The notes: generated from the sequence alone by a model not told the origin. Positions 32,267 through 41,298 are shown, counted from the first letter of the stretch. The stretch: DNA of 47,257 bases from JAUSIF01 sp040901465 (GCA_040901465.1 JBBDYN010000009.1:1-47257), one strand, 5' to 3'. Translations and numbers: made by a program.

Positions 32267-34408
32267 TCACTTCACCAGCTTGAACCACTCATCCTCGCTC
32301 AGCACCTTGACGTCGTGCTTCTTCGCCTCGGCGAGCTTGGAGCCCGCGCCGGGGCCGGCGACGAGGTAGTCCGTCTTCTTCGACACCGAGCCCGCGACCT
32401 TGGCGCCGAGCCGCTCGGCCATCGCCTTGGCCTCGTCGCGCGTCATCTTCTCAAGCGCGCCGGTGAACACCACCGTCTTGCCTGAAACGGCGCTGTCCTT
32501 CGCCACTGCCTGCATCGGGTCGACTTCGATCTCGTCGAGCAGCGTCTCGATCGCCGCGCGATTGCGCTTCTCCTTGAAGAATTCCACGATCGCATCGGCG
32601 ACCGTCTCGCCGATGCCGTTGATGTTCGTAAGTTCCTGAATATCATCTTCGTCGGGCTTCGCCTTCATCAGCGCCTTCTTCAGCGCCGCGATCGACTGAT
32701 AGTGACGCGCGAGCCGCGTCGCGTTCGTCTCGCCGATATGCCGGATGCCGAGCGCATAGATGAAACGGTTGAGTGGAATCTTCCGCCGCTCGTCGATCGC
32801 ATCGAACAGCTTGCGCGCCGACAGGTCGCCGAAGCCTTCCTGCTCCTCCAGCTTGATCTTCTTGTTGCGATCCTTGAGCCTGAAAATGTCGACAGGTTCC
32901 TTGATCCATCCCCGCTCGAAGAACAGCGCGATCTGCTTCTCGCCCAGCCCTTCGATGTCGAACGCATTGCGCGACACGAAATGAATGAGCCGCTCCACCG
33001 CCTGTGCCGGGCAGATCAGGCCGCCCGTGCAGCGCCGCACGGCATCGGCCTTGCCGGTTTCCGGATCGACCTCGCGCACCGCGTGGCTGCCGCAGGCCGG
33101 GCATATGGTCGGGAATTGATAGCGCTTCGCGCTTTTCGGGCGCTTGTCCAGCACCACGTCGAGCACCTGCGGGATCACGTCGCCCGCGCGCTGGATCCGC
33201 ACGGTGTCGCCGACGCGGATATCGACACCGCCGCGGATCGCACTGCCGTCGCCGCCGATGCCCTTGATGTAATCCTCGTTGTGCAGCGTCGCCATCGAGA
33301 CGACCACGCCGCCGACATTCACGGGCTCGAGCACCGCGGTCGGCGTGAGCGCGCCGGTGCGGCCGACCGTGATCATGATATCGCGCACCACGGTCGTCGC
33401 CTTCTCCGCCGGAAATTTGTGCGCGATCGCCCAGCGCGGCGTGCGCGAGATGAATCCGAGCCGTTCCTGCCAGTCGATGCGATTGAGCTTGTAGACCACG
33501 CCGTCGATGTCGTACTCGAACTTCGCGCGCTTGGCTTCGATTTCGCGGTAATGCGCCATCAATTCTTCGACGCTCCTGCAGAGCCGCGTCATTGGGTTGG
33601 TCGGGATGCCCCAGCGCTTCAAAGCATCGACCACTTCCTTCTGCGTGTTGCCGGGCAGCTCGCTCGCCTGCCCCCAGCCATAGCCGAAGAAGCGCAGCGG
33701 CCGGCTCGCGGTCATGTTCGGATCGAGCTGGCGCAGGCTGCCGGCCGCCGTGTTGCGCGGGTTGACGTAGAGCTGCTTGCCCTCTTTCTCCTGCCGCTTG
33801 TTGAGCGCAAGGAAGTCCGCGCGCCGCATGTAGACTTCGCCGCGCACCTCGAACACGTCGGGCACGTCGCGGCCCTTCAGCTCCTGCGGCACTTCCTTGA
33901 TCGTGCGGACGTTGGCGGTGACGTCTTCGCCGACGGTGCCGTCGCCGCGCGTGGCCGCGACCACGAGCTTGCCCTTCTCATAGCGCAGCGTGCAAGAGAG
34001 CCCGTCGATCTTCGGCTCCGCGGTGAGCTCGATTTTTTCGCTTTCCTTCAGGCCGAGAAAACGCCGGATCCGGTCGACGAAGTCCGTGACGTCCCCTTCC
34101 GTGAACGCGTTGCCGAGCGAAAGCATCGGTGCAGCGTGCCGCACCTTCTTGAATTTCGCCGCCGGCGCCGCGCCCACGCGCCGCGTCAGGCTCGTGAGCG
34201 TCTGCAATTCCGGAAAGCGAGCTTCGATCTGCTCGTAGCGCCGGCGCAGCGCGTCATAATCGGCATCCGAAATCGTCGGCGCATCCTGCTGGTAATAGCG
34301 TTTGTCGTGCCCGGTGATCTCGGCCTCGAGCCGCGCGTGCTCGACCTTGGCCTCTTTCGCGGTGAGTTTCTCGACCGGCTGGGACTTACTGGATGTTTTT
34401 CTTGCCAT
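32267..34408 (-). CDS. ligA: NAD-dependent DNA ligase LigA
   Basis: The 713-residue essential replicative ligase that seals nicks with NAD+. Domains in order: Ia with YYQQDAPTISDADYD (NAD-binding), adenylation domain with the catalytic Lys in AEPKIDGLSC, OB fold, Cys4 zinc finger (CPACGSHAV and GGLICPAQA), helix-hairpin-helix repeats (YALGIRHIGETNATRLA) and a C-terminal BRCT (GKTVVFTGALEKMTRDEA). Length is about 40 residues longer than E. coli LigA because of a lysine-rich N-terminal extension (MARKTSSKSQPVEKLTAKEA). Divergent from dinB with a 72-bp shared promoter region (34409-34480). Confidence 0.97.
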   Translation of the reverse strand: MARKTSSKSQPVEKLTAKEAKVEHARLEAEITGHDKRYYQQDAPTISDADYDALRRRYEQIEARFPELQTLTSLTRRVGAAPAAKFKKVRHAAPMLSLGNAFTEGDVTDFVDRIRRFLGLKESEKIELTAEPKIDGLSCTLRYEKGKLVVAATRGDGTVGEDVTANVRTIKEVPQELKGRDVPDVFEVRGEVYMRRADFLALNKRQEKEGKQLYVNPRNTAAGSLRQLDPNMTASRPLRFFGYGWGQASELPGNTQKEVVDALKRWGIPTNPMTRLCRSVEELMAHYREIEAKRAKFEYDIDGVVYKLNRIDWQERLGFISRTPRWAIAHKFPAEKATTVVRDIMITVGRTGALTPTAVLEPVNVGGVVVSMATLHNEDYIKGIGGDGSAIRGGVDIRVGDTVRIQRAGDVIPQVLDVVLDKRPKSAKRYQFPTICPACGSHAVREVDPETGKADAVRRCTGGLICPAQAVERLIHFVSRNAFDIEGLGEKQIALFFERGWIKEPVDIFRLKDRNKKIKLEEQEGFGDLSARKLFDAIDERRKIPLNRFIYALGIRHIGETNATRLARHYQSIAALKKALMKAKPDEDDIQELTNINGIGETVADAIVEFFKEKRNRAAIETLLDEIEVDPMQAVAKDSAVSGKTVVFTGALEKMTRDEAKAMAERLGAKVAGSVSKKTDYLVAGPGAGSKLAEAKKHDVKVLSEDEWFKLVK

Positions 34409-34480
34409 GGTGCGACTAGTCTAGATCGGGAACGGCCGTGGCGAAACTTGGCCTCGGCGTTCAGGCAGGCTGATCGCACC

Positions 34481-35713
34481 ATGACGCAAGCAGAATCACC
34501 CTGGCCCCGCATCGTCGCCCATGCCGACATGGACGCGTTCTATGCGGCGATCGAGCAGCGCGACGATCCGGCACTGCGCGGCAAGCCGATCCTGGTCGGG
34601 CCGAACAGCGACCGCGGCGTCGTGCTGACCGCGAGCTACGAGGCCCGGCCTTTTGGCGTCGGCAGCGCCATGCCCATGGCACGGGCACGGCGCATGTGCC
34701 CCGACGCCGTGATCGTGCCGCCCCGCTTCGACCGCTACCGTGAGGTGTCCGCGACGATCATGCGCGTGTTCGCGGACTTCTCGTCCGAGGTCGAGGCCCT
34801 CAGCCTCGACGAGGCATTCCTGGACATGACCGGCTCCGAGCGGATTTTCGGTCCGCCGCGCGCGATCGGCGTGAAGCTGAAAGAGGCGGTACGCGAAGCG
34901 ACCGGCCTCACAGTCTCGGTCGGGCTTTCCGGGACCAAGTACGTGGCCAAGGTCGCGAGCGGTCACCAGAAGCCGGACGGCCTGACCTTGGTGCCGCCGG
35001 AAACGGCCAAGTCATGGCTCGCGCCGCTCCCCATCTCGCGCCTCTGGGGCGTGGGTGTGAAAACCGAGCCGCGTCTGCACCGGCTGAACCTGCACACGAT
35101 CGGCGACGTGGCGGCCGCCGACCCGATCTGGCTCGAACGCGAACTCGGTCGCGCGGGAGTTCATTTCTACTCCCTGGCCCACGCCGAAGACCCGCGGCCG
35201 GTTGACGGCGACCGGTCTTCCAAGAGCATCGGGTCGGAGACGACCCTCGAGCACGACCTGCGCGACGGCAGCGAGCTCAGGCGCCACCTGCGCCGCTCGG
35301 CGGACGAGATCGGCCGGAGGCTGCGGCGCAAGCAGGTGCTCGCGCTCGGCGTGCGCGTGAAGCTCAAGACGACCGGCTTCCAGATCCTGACCCGTCAACA
35401 TCGCCTGACGCGACCGACCGACGTGGCCGAGGAGCTCTATTCGGTGGCGGTCGGCCTGCTCGCCGAGTTCGCGCATCCCGGTCCGTTCCGCCTGGTCGGC
35501 ATCGCGGCCTACGACCTCGTCGACGAAGACGATACGGTCCAGCTCGATCTGTTCGGCAGCGGCGTCCGCCGGCGCCGCCTGGAGAGCGCGGTGGACGCGC
35601 TCACGCAGCGCTTCGGCGCAAACGCCGTGGCGCGCGCCGACGATCTCGGCAGCCGGCCGCGCATGACGCCGAACCTCGATTTCCTCGACGATGCCGATGA
35701 GGGGGATGCTTAG
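34481..35713 (+). CDS. dinB: DNA polymerase IV (Y-family)
   Basis: A 410-residue translesion polymerase. Catalytic Asp lies in IVAHADMDAFYAAIEQ, and the Asp-Glu pair in ALSLDEAFLDMTG. PLPISRLWGVGVKTEPRL is the thumb/helix-hairpin-helix, and the C-terminal VQLDLFG (about residue 355) is a beta-clamp-binding motif. The ATG at 34481 is chosen because the conserved fold begins at PWPRIVAHADMDAF; the open frame upstream is a shadow of ligA. It lies divergent from ligA, and whether it is SOS-regulated cannot be seen, since no LexA box is evident in the 72-bp gap. Confidence 0.95.
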   Translation: MTQAESPWPRIVAHADMDAFYAAIEQRDDPALRGKPILVGPNSDRGVVLTASYEARPFGVGSAMPMARARRMCPDAVIVPPRFDRYREVSATIMRVFADFSSEVEALSLDEAFLDMTGSERIFGPPRAIGVKLKEAVREATGLTVSVGLSGTKYVAKVASGHQKPDGLTLVPPETAKSWLAPLPISRLWGVGVKTEPRLHRLNLHTIGDVAAADPIWLERELGRAGVHFYSLAHAEDPRPVDGDRSSKSIGSETTLEHDLRDGSELRRHLRRSADEIGRRLRRKQVLALGVRVKLKTTGFQILTRQHRLTRPTDVAEELYSVAVGLLAEFAHPGPFRLVGIAAYDLVDEDDTVQLDLFGSGVRRRRLESAVDALTQRFGANAVARADDLGSRPRMTPNLDFLDDADEGDA

Positions 35714-35716
35714 AAA

Positions 35717-35835
35717 TGCCTCGTGTCCCGGGCGCAGCGCAGCGCGAACTCCGGGCGAGTGGTCAACTTAATTTTGTCATCACCGGGCCATGCCGCGCTG
35801 GCGAGCGAAGCGAGCAGCCAGCGCGGCGACCCAAC
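35717..35835. repeat. Degenerate palindromic repeat remnants
   Basis: GTGTCCCGGGCGCAGCGCAG (from about 35722) is one half of the GTCCCGGG subfamily seen at 30593 and 36420. GTCATCACCGGG (about 35776) starts a second partial element whose arm contains GCGCTGG/CCAGCGC. Neither is complete. The rest of the dinB-VOC gap (to 35958) shows nothing else. Confidence 0.6.
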
Positions 35836-35958
35836 GAGCGCGCGCCGGATACTCGCCCTGAACCGGGCTCGTCGGCGCGCGCCAGTCCCGCGCGGCGTCT
35901 TAAGCCCCGGGCCGCGAGGAGGCCGTTGCCGGCCTTAGACCGCCATTGGCCGGCGGGC

Positions 35959-36381
35959 TCAATCCGCGACGCTCCACTGCGGATTCCAGGCGATCTCCCA
36001 GAGGTGGTCGTCTGGGTCATGGAAGTAAGCGGAATAGCCGCCCCAGAAGCGGTCGTGCGCCGGGTCGGTGACGACGGCGCCGGCTCGCTCGGCCTGCTGC
36101 ATGACCGCATCGACTTGCTCTTTCGAATTGACGATGTGCCCGATTGACACCGCACCGAGCCTCGCTCGCGTTGCGGCGATCTTTGCATCCTTGGACAGCG
36201 ATGCCGTTGGGTACAGCGCGAGGATCAGGTCGTCGTTCATGTCGAAGAAGACCACGGCGCCATCCTCGAACTCCTGGCCGATGATCCCTTTCGTGGCGAG
36301 GCCCATGCCGTCGCGATAGAAGGCAAGCGATCTCTCGAGATCGCTTACCGCCAGCGTGATGATCTTGATCCGAGGTTTCAC
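35959..36381 (-). CDS. VOC superfamily protein (glyoxalase/bleomycin resistance-like)
   Basis: A 140-residue vicinal-oxygen-chelate protein. The first beta-alpha-beta module is IKIITLAVSDLERSLAFYRD and the second ends YSAYFHDPDDHLWEIAWNP. The metal ligand expected on the first strand (His) is replaced by Thr/Leu in IITLAV, but the Glu in HLWEIAWN is present, so activity is uncertain. It lies downstream of the kinase gene on the same strand, with repeat sequence between them. No functional tie to the signalling cassette is evident. Confidence 0.88.
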   Translation of the reverse strand: MKPRIKIITLAVSDLERSLAFYRDGMGLATKGIIGQEFEDGAVVFFDMNDDLILALYPTASLSKDAKIAATRARLGAVSIGHIVNSKEQVDAVMQQAERAGAVVTDPAHDRFWGGYSAYFHDPDDHLWEIAWNPQWSVAD

Positions 36382-36419
36382 GTTCGCCTCCCGATCTTGG
36401 CAACGATTGGCCCGCTAGC

Positions 36420-36507
36420 TGGGGTCCACATCGGCCGCGATTGTGTGGGTCCCCGGTCTGCAGCGCTTCATTTCGCTTCGCTCATGCTGCGTTGCGCCCG
36501 GGACACG
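36420..36507. repeat. Composite repeat, GTCCCGGG subfamily, incomplete arm 1
   Basis: Central stem CCACA (36426-36430)/TGTGTGG (36443-36449), then arm 2 GTCCCCGG/CCGGGAC, enclosing CTGCAGCGC and GCGTTGCGC, and outer CACG. Arm 1 is degenerate. It lies in the VOC-kinase intergenic gap. Confidence 0.6.
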
Positions 36508-36533
36508 GCGCTCATCCTTCAAGCGATCACGCT

Positions 36534-38255
36534 CTACCTCGCCCCCACAATCAACGCGTACAGGAAGAGCACGAGACCGATGCCCAGCCCGCCGACCCAC
36601 ACCCATCGTCGCATCCTGTCGAAGAACCCCGATGATCGAGCCGCTCCCCGCTTCGCGGCGGCCGCGGTGCGCAGAGCCGGAACGGGCTGAGCCCGCGATC
36701 CATCCTGCTTGAACTTGCTGACGATATCTCGGTTTCGCAACGGTAAATTTTTCGCCGTTGCCGCGGCAGCAGGCGGCGCGACCCGCGGAGTACCGGATGC
36801 ACGCTTGCCCTTCAGCGGAAAGAAAGCGCGCCAGATCGCTCTTGCCACACGCGGCGCGGCGAATGCCGGGGCGCCCTCAGGCAAACCGCGTTTGCGGTGT
36901 GGCGTCTTGGCGATACTCGCCAGCCGGAACCCGGCTTCCGCTTCCTCGAGTTGCTGGATCTGCCCGTCTTCCTCGACGGTGATGCTCAGGTGCTTGTAGC
37001 CGTGCCGCTTGTTTTCATACGGCACATCGATGAGGCCGGTTACGCTCACCCACCGCCCGATCCATGCGTTGGACGGCTGCTCCTTCAGCTTCGCAAGCCC
37101 TTCGGACCAGATCGAGATTTTGACGATGTTGCCGCGCCACGAACCAAAATTGATGAAGACATAGCGTTTGACTCGGCCCTTCCCCCGCTTCCGGGCACCC
37201 GGCTTTACCTCGACGATTCGTCCAATCAGCTCGACCCGGTCGCCCACCCGTCCGAGGGCGGCGGGGAAATTCAGCGCGTCGACCACCGGATAGGCGGGAA
37301 TGTAGGCGGCGGCGTGCGGCCCTGCTGCGGGCGAGGGTGACGTCTTGATCGGCATCTTCGCCGCCGGAATGCTGCGGCCGGCGAGGAAATCATCCAGCGG
37401 CGGGACCGCGGCGAGCGGTGCATCGCAGATCGCGGCAAAGTTGCGCGCCTGCTGCTTCAGCTTCGGCATTGCCAGCAGTCGCCGGAAAATCTCGCTGCTT
37501 TGCGGGTCGGCGAAATCGTTCGCCTTGAAGATGATCGTCTCACCGCCCTCACGGAACTTTTGATAAAGCGACGCGTCCTCGATGACCGATTGCAGACTGA
37601 GATCGAGCGCAATGAAGCTGAACCGGTCCATCTTCGGACCGTAATCGGAGACCTTGCGATCGGGATGCTGGAAGTGCCGATGCCCGGTCTCGCTGCCATT
37701 CCCCGGACTCATCCCGGGGACGAACATGCCGTCATAATCGATCAGCTTGATCGTGCCATCCGTCACCATGACATTGCCGTTCTGAATATCGCCGTGGCCG
37801 ATTCCCTCCCGCTCCAGAAAGCGCGCGATGGATCGAAATTCCGCTCGGGCCCTTTCCAGCGCGCGCGGATCGTTGAAGCGCTGGTCCAGCCAGATCCCGA
37901 GCGTCCCGCCCTCGACCCAGTCCATCCGTACGATCGGATAGACGCCCTGGCGAACGCTGATCCCCGACGTTTGGAAATCGAAATCGACGAAATATCCGTT
38001 CTTCAGCGACCGCAATTTCTTCGAGATCGCATGATACTTCTGCTCGATCGATGGAATCTCGCGATGAAAACACCGCACCGCGCACTTTCTGCGCGGAGTC
38101 GTGACCGCGTAGGTCAGCGCAAATCCCCCCGACATCACCAGCGGCAGGCCCAAGGTGTTTTCCTTCACCGCGCCTTGCTTCAATTCGGGGTCGATGAATG
38201 ACTGTGCCGGGTGCTGCACGGCCTCGTGGTACTCGGTGATCTGCGGATAAGGCAT
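36534..38255 (-). CDS. Divergent protein kinase with OB-like domain and C-terminal membrane anchor (TerY-P kinase type)
   Basis: A 573-residue protein. Residues 30-270 are a divergent kinase: a Gly-rich MSGGFALTY, the VAIK-like CAVRCF (Arg61 in place of Lys, as in this subfamily to my recollection), a catalytic HGDIQNGN (154-161) and a DFG equivalent LIDYDGM (173-176). GHRHFQHPDRK follows, which fits kinases of the vWA/PP2C-linked group. Residues about 335-455 look like an OB fold (VELIGRIVEVKPG, VSVTGLIDVPYENK). A basic linker and one transmembrane helix (551-571) end the protein. It is downstream of PP2C and two vWA genes on the same strand, the composition of TerY-P signalling triads described for Ter-linked stress responses. 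Confidence 0.8.
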   Translation of the reverse strand: MPYPQITEYHEAVQHPAQSFIDPELKQGAVKENTLGLPLVMSGGFALTYAVTTPRRKCAVRCFHREIPSIEQKYHAISKKLRSLKNGYFVDFDFQTSGISVRQGVYPIVRMDWVEGGTLGIWLDQRFNDPRALERARAEFRSIARFLEREGIGHGDIQNGNVMVTDGTIKLIDYDGMFVPGMSPGNGSETGHRHFQHPDRKVSDYGPKMDRFSFIALDLSLQSVIEDASLYQKFREGGETIIFKANDFADPQSSEIFRRLLAMPKLKQQARNFAAICDAPLAAVPPLDDFLAGRSIPAAKMPIKTSPSPAAGPHAAAYIPAYPVVDALNFPAALGRVGDRVELIGRIVEVKPGARKRGKGRVKRYVFINFGSWRGNIVKISIWSEGLAKLKEQPSNAWIGRWVSVTGLIDVPYENKRHGYKHLSITVEEDGQIQQLEEAEAGFRLASIAKTPHRKRGLPEGAPAFAAPRVARAIWRAFFPLKGKRASGTPRVAPPAAAATAKNLPLRNRDIVSKFKQDGSRAQPVPALRTAAAAKRGAARSSGFFDRMRRWVWVGGLGIGLVLFLYALIVGAR

Positions 38256-38275
38256 GCTCGCCCTGTCTTAGTTAA

Positions 38276-38468
38276 GTCATCCCGGCTCGCGTGCACGAGC
38301 AAATACGTTCCCCGGGCGAGCGCGGATAAAGTCCGCGCGAGACCCGGGGTCCAGGAAGCGGCAGAGCAACCTTCGAGGCTGCGCTGGACCCCGGCTCTCG
38401 CCTCGCCGTTTTGGTTGCCGCGATGGCTTCTTCGGCAGCGCGGCGGCTCGGCTCGGCCGGGGAACGTC
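38276..38468. repeat. Composite palindromic repeat, CCCGGC subfamily
   Basis: GTCAT start, arm 1 CCCGG...CCGGG with inner GCGCGGA/TCCGCGC hairpin, central CCAG...CTGG, and arm 2 ACCCCGG...CCGGGG, ending GAACGTC. It has the sequence style of the GIY-YIG element at 43459. It separates the kinase and PP2C genes. Confidence 0.8.
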
Positions 38469-38504
38469 AAACTTCGCGGTCTGCGCATATCGCTCCATGT
38501 TCGC

Positions 38505-39242
38505 CTACCAAAGCGCCAGCAAAGTCGTGTCGTCCCGCCGCATGCGGCCCGCGGCGCGTTCGTCTTGCACAAAGCGGGCGAATACCTTTGACGTTCTCAG
38601 GTTCCGCAGGACTGCGATCGGCGCTTGGTCGCGATCGCGCTGCGACAGCAACCAATGACCGAGCGCATCGGTCATGCACAGGAGCGCGGGCCGTTCCAGC
38701 CCGCGGAATGTCCAGTCGGCGACGAGATCGTAGCTGAATTCCACGTCATCCAGAAACGCATTCTCGGCCGGGTTCGTGCAGAGCAACTGGGGAGGCCGGT
38801 CGAAGTCCGACGGCGCGGACAACCGGAAGGTCTCCTTGATGCGATCCCCGTCGCACAGCACCGCCAGACTGTCGCCGATGGCGAGCACCTGGATCAGCCT
38901 TCCCCCATCGACAACTCGAACGCCAAGCAGCGAGGCGAAGCTGCCTTTGTCGAACGACGCCTGTTTCATCCATGGCAGGCTGTCGCGGTCGTGCAGCTTG
39001 CGAAATTCAGCGACCGCCGCCGCGAGCCATTCGCGCGTGAACTCCGGGTCTTGAATGTAACGGCGAACCAGAATGCGCGCCCAGGACGCCGAATCGTAGG
39101 ACACGGATGCGCCGTCGCTCAGCGCATAAACGCCTTTGGCCGAACGCTGATAGCTGTCCTCATTGCGCCGATCGTCAACCTTGGCAACGCTGAAGGCCAA
39201 AGGCAGGCGCGACTTCGGACGCACGTCCGAGTCCTGTCTCAT
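38505..39242 (-). CDS. PP2C-family protein phosphatase (TerY-P type)
   Basis: A 245-residue metal-dependent Ser/Thr phosphatase. The metal-binding motifs are visible: RRNEDSYQRS, VYALSDGASVS, AIGDSLAVL, LLCMTDALGHW and the final RRDDTTLLAL. A GGGGGAAAG precedes the ATG at 39242. The short length without extra domains is usual for PP2C proteins paired with vWA and kinase genes. It likely opposes the kinase encoded downstream. It is separated from the upstream vWA gene by a large palindromic element, so operon continuity is uncertain. Confidence 0.9.
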   Translation of the reverse strand: MRQDSDVRPKSRLPLAFSVAKVDDRRNEDSYQRSAKGVYALSDGASVSYDSASWARILVRRYIQDPEFTREWLAAAVAEFRKLHDRDSLPWMKQASFDKGSFASLLGVRVVDGGRLIQVLAIGDSLAVLCDGDRIKETFRLSAPSDFDRPPQLLCTNPAENAFLDDVEFSYDLVADWTFRGLERPALLCMTDALGHWLLSQRDRDQAPIAVLRNLRTSKVFARFVQDERAAGRMRRDDTTLLALW

Positions 39243-39258
39243 CTTGCGTACTTTCCCC

Positions 39259-39572
39259 CGTCATCACCGGGCCGCGCGGCGCTCGCGAGCGAAGCTAGCG
39301 ACCAGCGCGAACATAAAATGCGGCCAAAGGCGCCAGCACCGCAAGAAATAGCCGCGAGCAGCCTTGGCGCGGCGACACAGCGAGCCGGTTGGACCCGGCT
39401 CGCAAGTTAAAAATGGCCGAAGTCGGCAACAGCCGACTTCGGCTGTGATCCACGTCTTTGGATCGCACAAGAAGGAAGGCGTGGATGGCACGCAACTCGG
39501 GCTTGCCCGAGTTGCGCAATCAAAATGCCCAAGTCGGATAAATCCGACTTGGGTGACAAGCCCGGCCATGAC
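39259..39572. repeat. Very long composite palindromic repeat
   Basis: The 348-bp gap between the PP2C and vWA genes is nearly filled by this element. CGTCAT opens it, and ATCAC...GTGAT closes arm 1, which contains GCCGAAGTCGG/CCGACTTCGGC (about 39416-39443). The central CCACGTC/GGCGTGG stem follows. Arm 2 (ATGGC...GCCAT) holds GCAACTCGG/CCGAGTTGC and CCCAAGTCGG/CCGACTTGGG. It ends ATGAC. Same plan as the others but with expanded arms. Confidence 0.85.
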
Positions 39573-39590
39573 TTACCACGTTCGCTCGGC

Positions 39591-40430
39591 TCACCGATCT
39601 GCGACCAGCTTCGGTCGCGTCCCGATCTCGAAGAAGTCCACAACGCACTGGGGATCGCCATTGAAGATGAAGCCGCGCGATCCGTCAGAGATCGAATAGC
39701 CCTTGTCGCCGGCGAACTTGGCGAGATGCGCCGGCAGCGGACTCGACATGCGAAAGAGCATCCGCGAGTACTCGTCGATAAGCTCCGCCTCGGAGGTCGG
39801 GAACACGATTTCCAGTCCGCCGTGGCCGGTCACGTGAAGATTGAACAGCAGCGACGGGCCGTCACTCGTCGCCATCTGGCGCAGCCCATCGGCCACTTCC
39901 TCCGGAGCGCCGTCGGTAGATTGGCCGTCGGTCACGTGCAGAATAGTCGGGGGGTATGAACGCGCGTGCGCGTCGCACCAGTCCGCGACCGTCTCCATCG
40001 TCTTGCTGAGGCCCGCCCGCATCGGGGTGCCGCCTGCGCTCTTGGCGTCGAACCAGATTGGAAACTTGGTCTTTTGCTCGACGACCCCACCCGCACCATC
40101 GTCCACTTTCTTACGCCGCTCCTCTACACGAAGCGTATTCTCGCTGATCGCATTGATCGAATGGATCACGCTCCCCGAAAGCGCGCCGCCGAACCCTGTT
40201 GCAACATCCGACCCGCCGTAGGCAATCACGCCGACATCGAAATAGTTGCGTACACCGTCGGCCTTCGAACAATTGGTGACCAAGGTGTAGAGCGTCTTGT
40301 TCAGTACATCGGCCACGAAGTTGGCCTTCGTTCGGCCCGTCTCCGTGACCTCGTCCATGGATCCTGACTGATCGATGACGAACAGAAAACAGGTGGGATT
40401 GTCCCTGCTGATTTCGGCTTGGTATGGCAT
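39591..40430 (-). CDS. vWA domain protein, TerY-like (copy 1)
   Basis: A 279-residue von Willebrand factor A protein. The MIDAS metal site is complete: DQSGS (residues 20-24), the Thr in AGGTPMRAG and the Asp in LHVTDGQSTDG. It resembles TerY proteins, the vWA member of the TerY-P triad (vWA, PP2C, kinase). It is 28 bp downstream of a second, similar vWA gene of the same length, so this is a tandem duplication. Both share the pattern of FVADVLNKTLYTLVTNCSKADGV and a C-terminal RGFIFNGDPQCVVDFFEIGT tail. No TerB, TerC or TerD is nearby. Confidence 0.9.
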   Translation of the reverse strand: MPYQAEISRDNPTCFLFVIDQSGSMDEVTETGRTKANFVADVLNKTLYTLVTNCSKADGVRNYFDVGVIAYGGSDVATGFGGALSGSVIHSINAISENTLRVEERRKKVDDGAGGVVEQKTKFPIWFDAKSAGGTPMRAGLSKTMETVADWCDAHARSYPPTILHVTDGQSTDGAPEEVADGLRQMATSDGPSLLFNLHVTGHGGLEIVFPTSEAELIDEYSRMLFRMSSPLPAHLAKFAGDKGYSISDGSRGFIFNGDPQCVVDFFEIGTRPKLVADR

Positions 40431-40458
40431 GTCTTCTCCCCGGAACTCCGTTGCTCGC

Positions 40459-41298
40459 TTATCGATCGGCTGCCACGGCCGGACGCGTACCGATGTCGAA
40501 AAAGTCGGCGATCGCTACAATTCCGGCGTTGAATACAAATCCCCGCGCCCCGGGCCGGACCTCATAACCCTTGCTCGCCGCGGCATCCAAAGCGTGCGGC
40601 GGGAGCAGGCTCGACATCCGAAACAGCGCCTTCCCAAATCGATCCTTGAGCGCCCTTTCGTCGTTCGGGAAAACCAGGGGCTCGCCTCCGCCCACGTCGA
40701 CGTGCAGATTGAAAAGCAGACACGAGCCGTCATCGGTCGCCAGGCTCTTGAGCTTGTCCGCGATCGGCTCCGGATTTCCGTCGGAGGGGTGCCCGTCCGT
40801 TACGTGCAAGACCGTCGGCGGGAATGCGGACGGATGCCTTGCGCACCATTGCTCGAGGACTTCGATTGCTGCGTTGAGGCCGGCGCACATCGAGGTCTTT
40901 CCGTGGCTTTGCGGCTCGAACCAGATGGGAAATCTCACCGACTGTTCCACGACGTTGTCGTTCACGCCGGCGACCTTCTTCATCCGCGTCTCGACCCGGA
41001 GCGGCGATTCCGCGAGGCGGGAGATCGCGTGCAATGCCTCGCCGCCCAACGCACCTTGAAAGCCGTTGCGTGCGTCCGTCCCGCTATATGCGACCACGCC
41101 GACGTGAAAGTAGTCGCGCACGCCATCTGCCTTGGAGCAGTTGGTAATGACCGTATAGAGGGTCTTGTTGAGGACATCCGCGAGGAAGGATGCCTTGGAT
41201 TGTCCGCTCTTGAGTCGATGACTCATCGACGTGGATTGGTCCATCACCAGCAAGATGGCAGTCGGCGACGCGCGGCTGATTTCGGCCCTGTAATTCAT
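40459..41298 (-). CDS. vWA domain protein, TerY-like (copy 2)
   Basis: A 279-residue paralogue of the downstream vWA protein. MIDAS residues are present: DQSTS (20-24), a Thr in GKTSMCAG and an Asp in LHVTDGHPSDG. Its shared pattern FLADVLNKTLYTVITNCSKADGV matches copy 1. The ATG at 41298 was chosen because MNYRAEIS aligns with MPYQAEIS of copy 1; the longer frame adds a basic, non-homologous stretch. It is the first gene of the vWA-vWA-PP2C-kinase run and faces 400 bp of non-coding DNA before recN, where its promoter must lie. Paralogous vWA proteins may form a heteromeric scaffold. Confidence 0.9.
   Translation of the reverse strand: MNYRAEISRASPTAILLVMDQSTSMSHRLKSGQSKASFLADVLNKTLYTVITNCSKADGVRDYFHVGVVAYSGTDARNGFQGALGGEALHAISRLAESPLRVETRMKKVAGVNDNVVEQSVRFPIWFEPQSHGKTSMCAGLNAAIEVLEQWCARHPSAFPPTVLHVTDGHPSDGNPEPIADKLKSLATDDGSCLLFNLHVDVGGGEPLVFPNDERALKDRFGKALFRMSSLLPPHALDAAASKGYEVRPGARGFVFNAGIVAIADFFDIGTRPAVAADR

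Noticed and set aside
32702..34480. Long plus-strand open frame (about 590 codons) joined to dinB
   Set aside because: It lies antisense to ligA, is full of Arg/His/Ala with no family features, and dinB homology starts only at 34481. High GC makes long antisense frames common.
36534..41298. Calling the cassette a tellurite-resistance operon
   Set aside because: No terB, terC, terD or terZ gene is present, so only the TerY-P-type signalling part can be supported.
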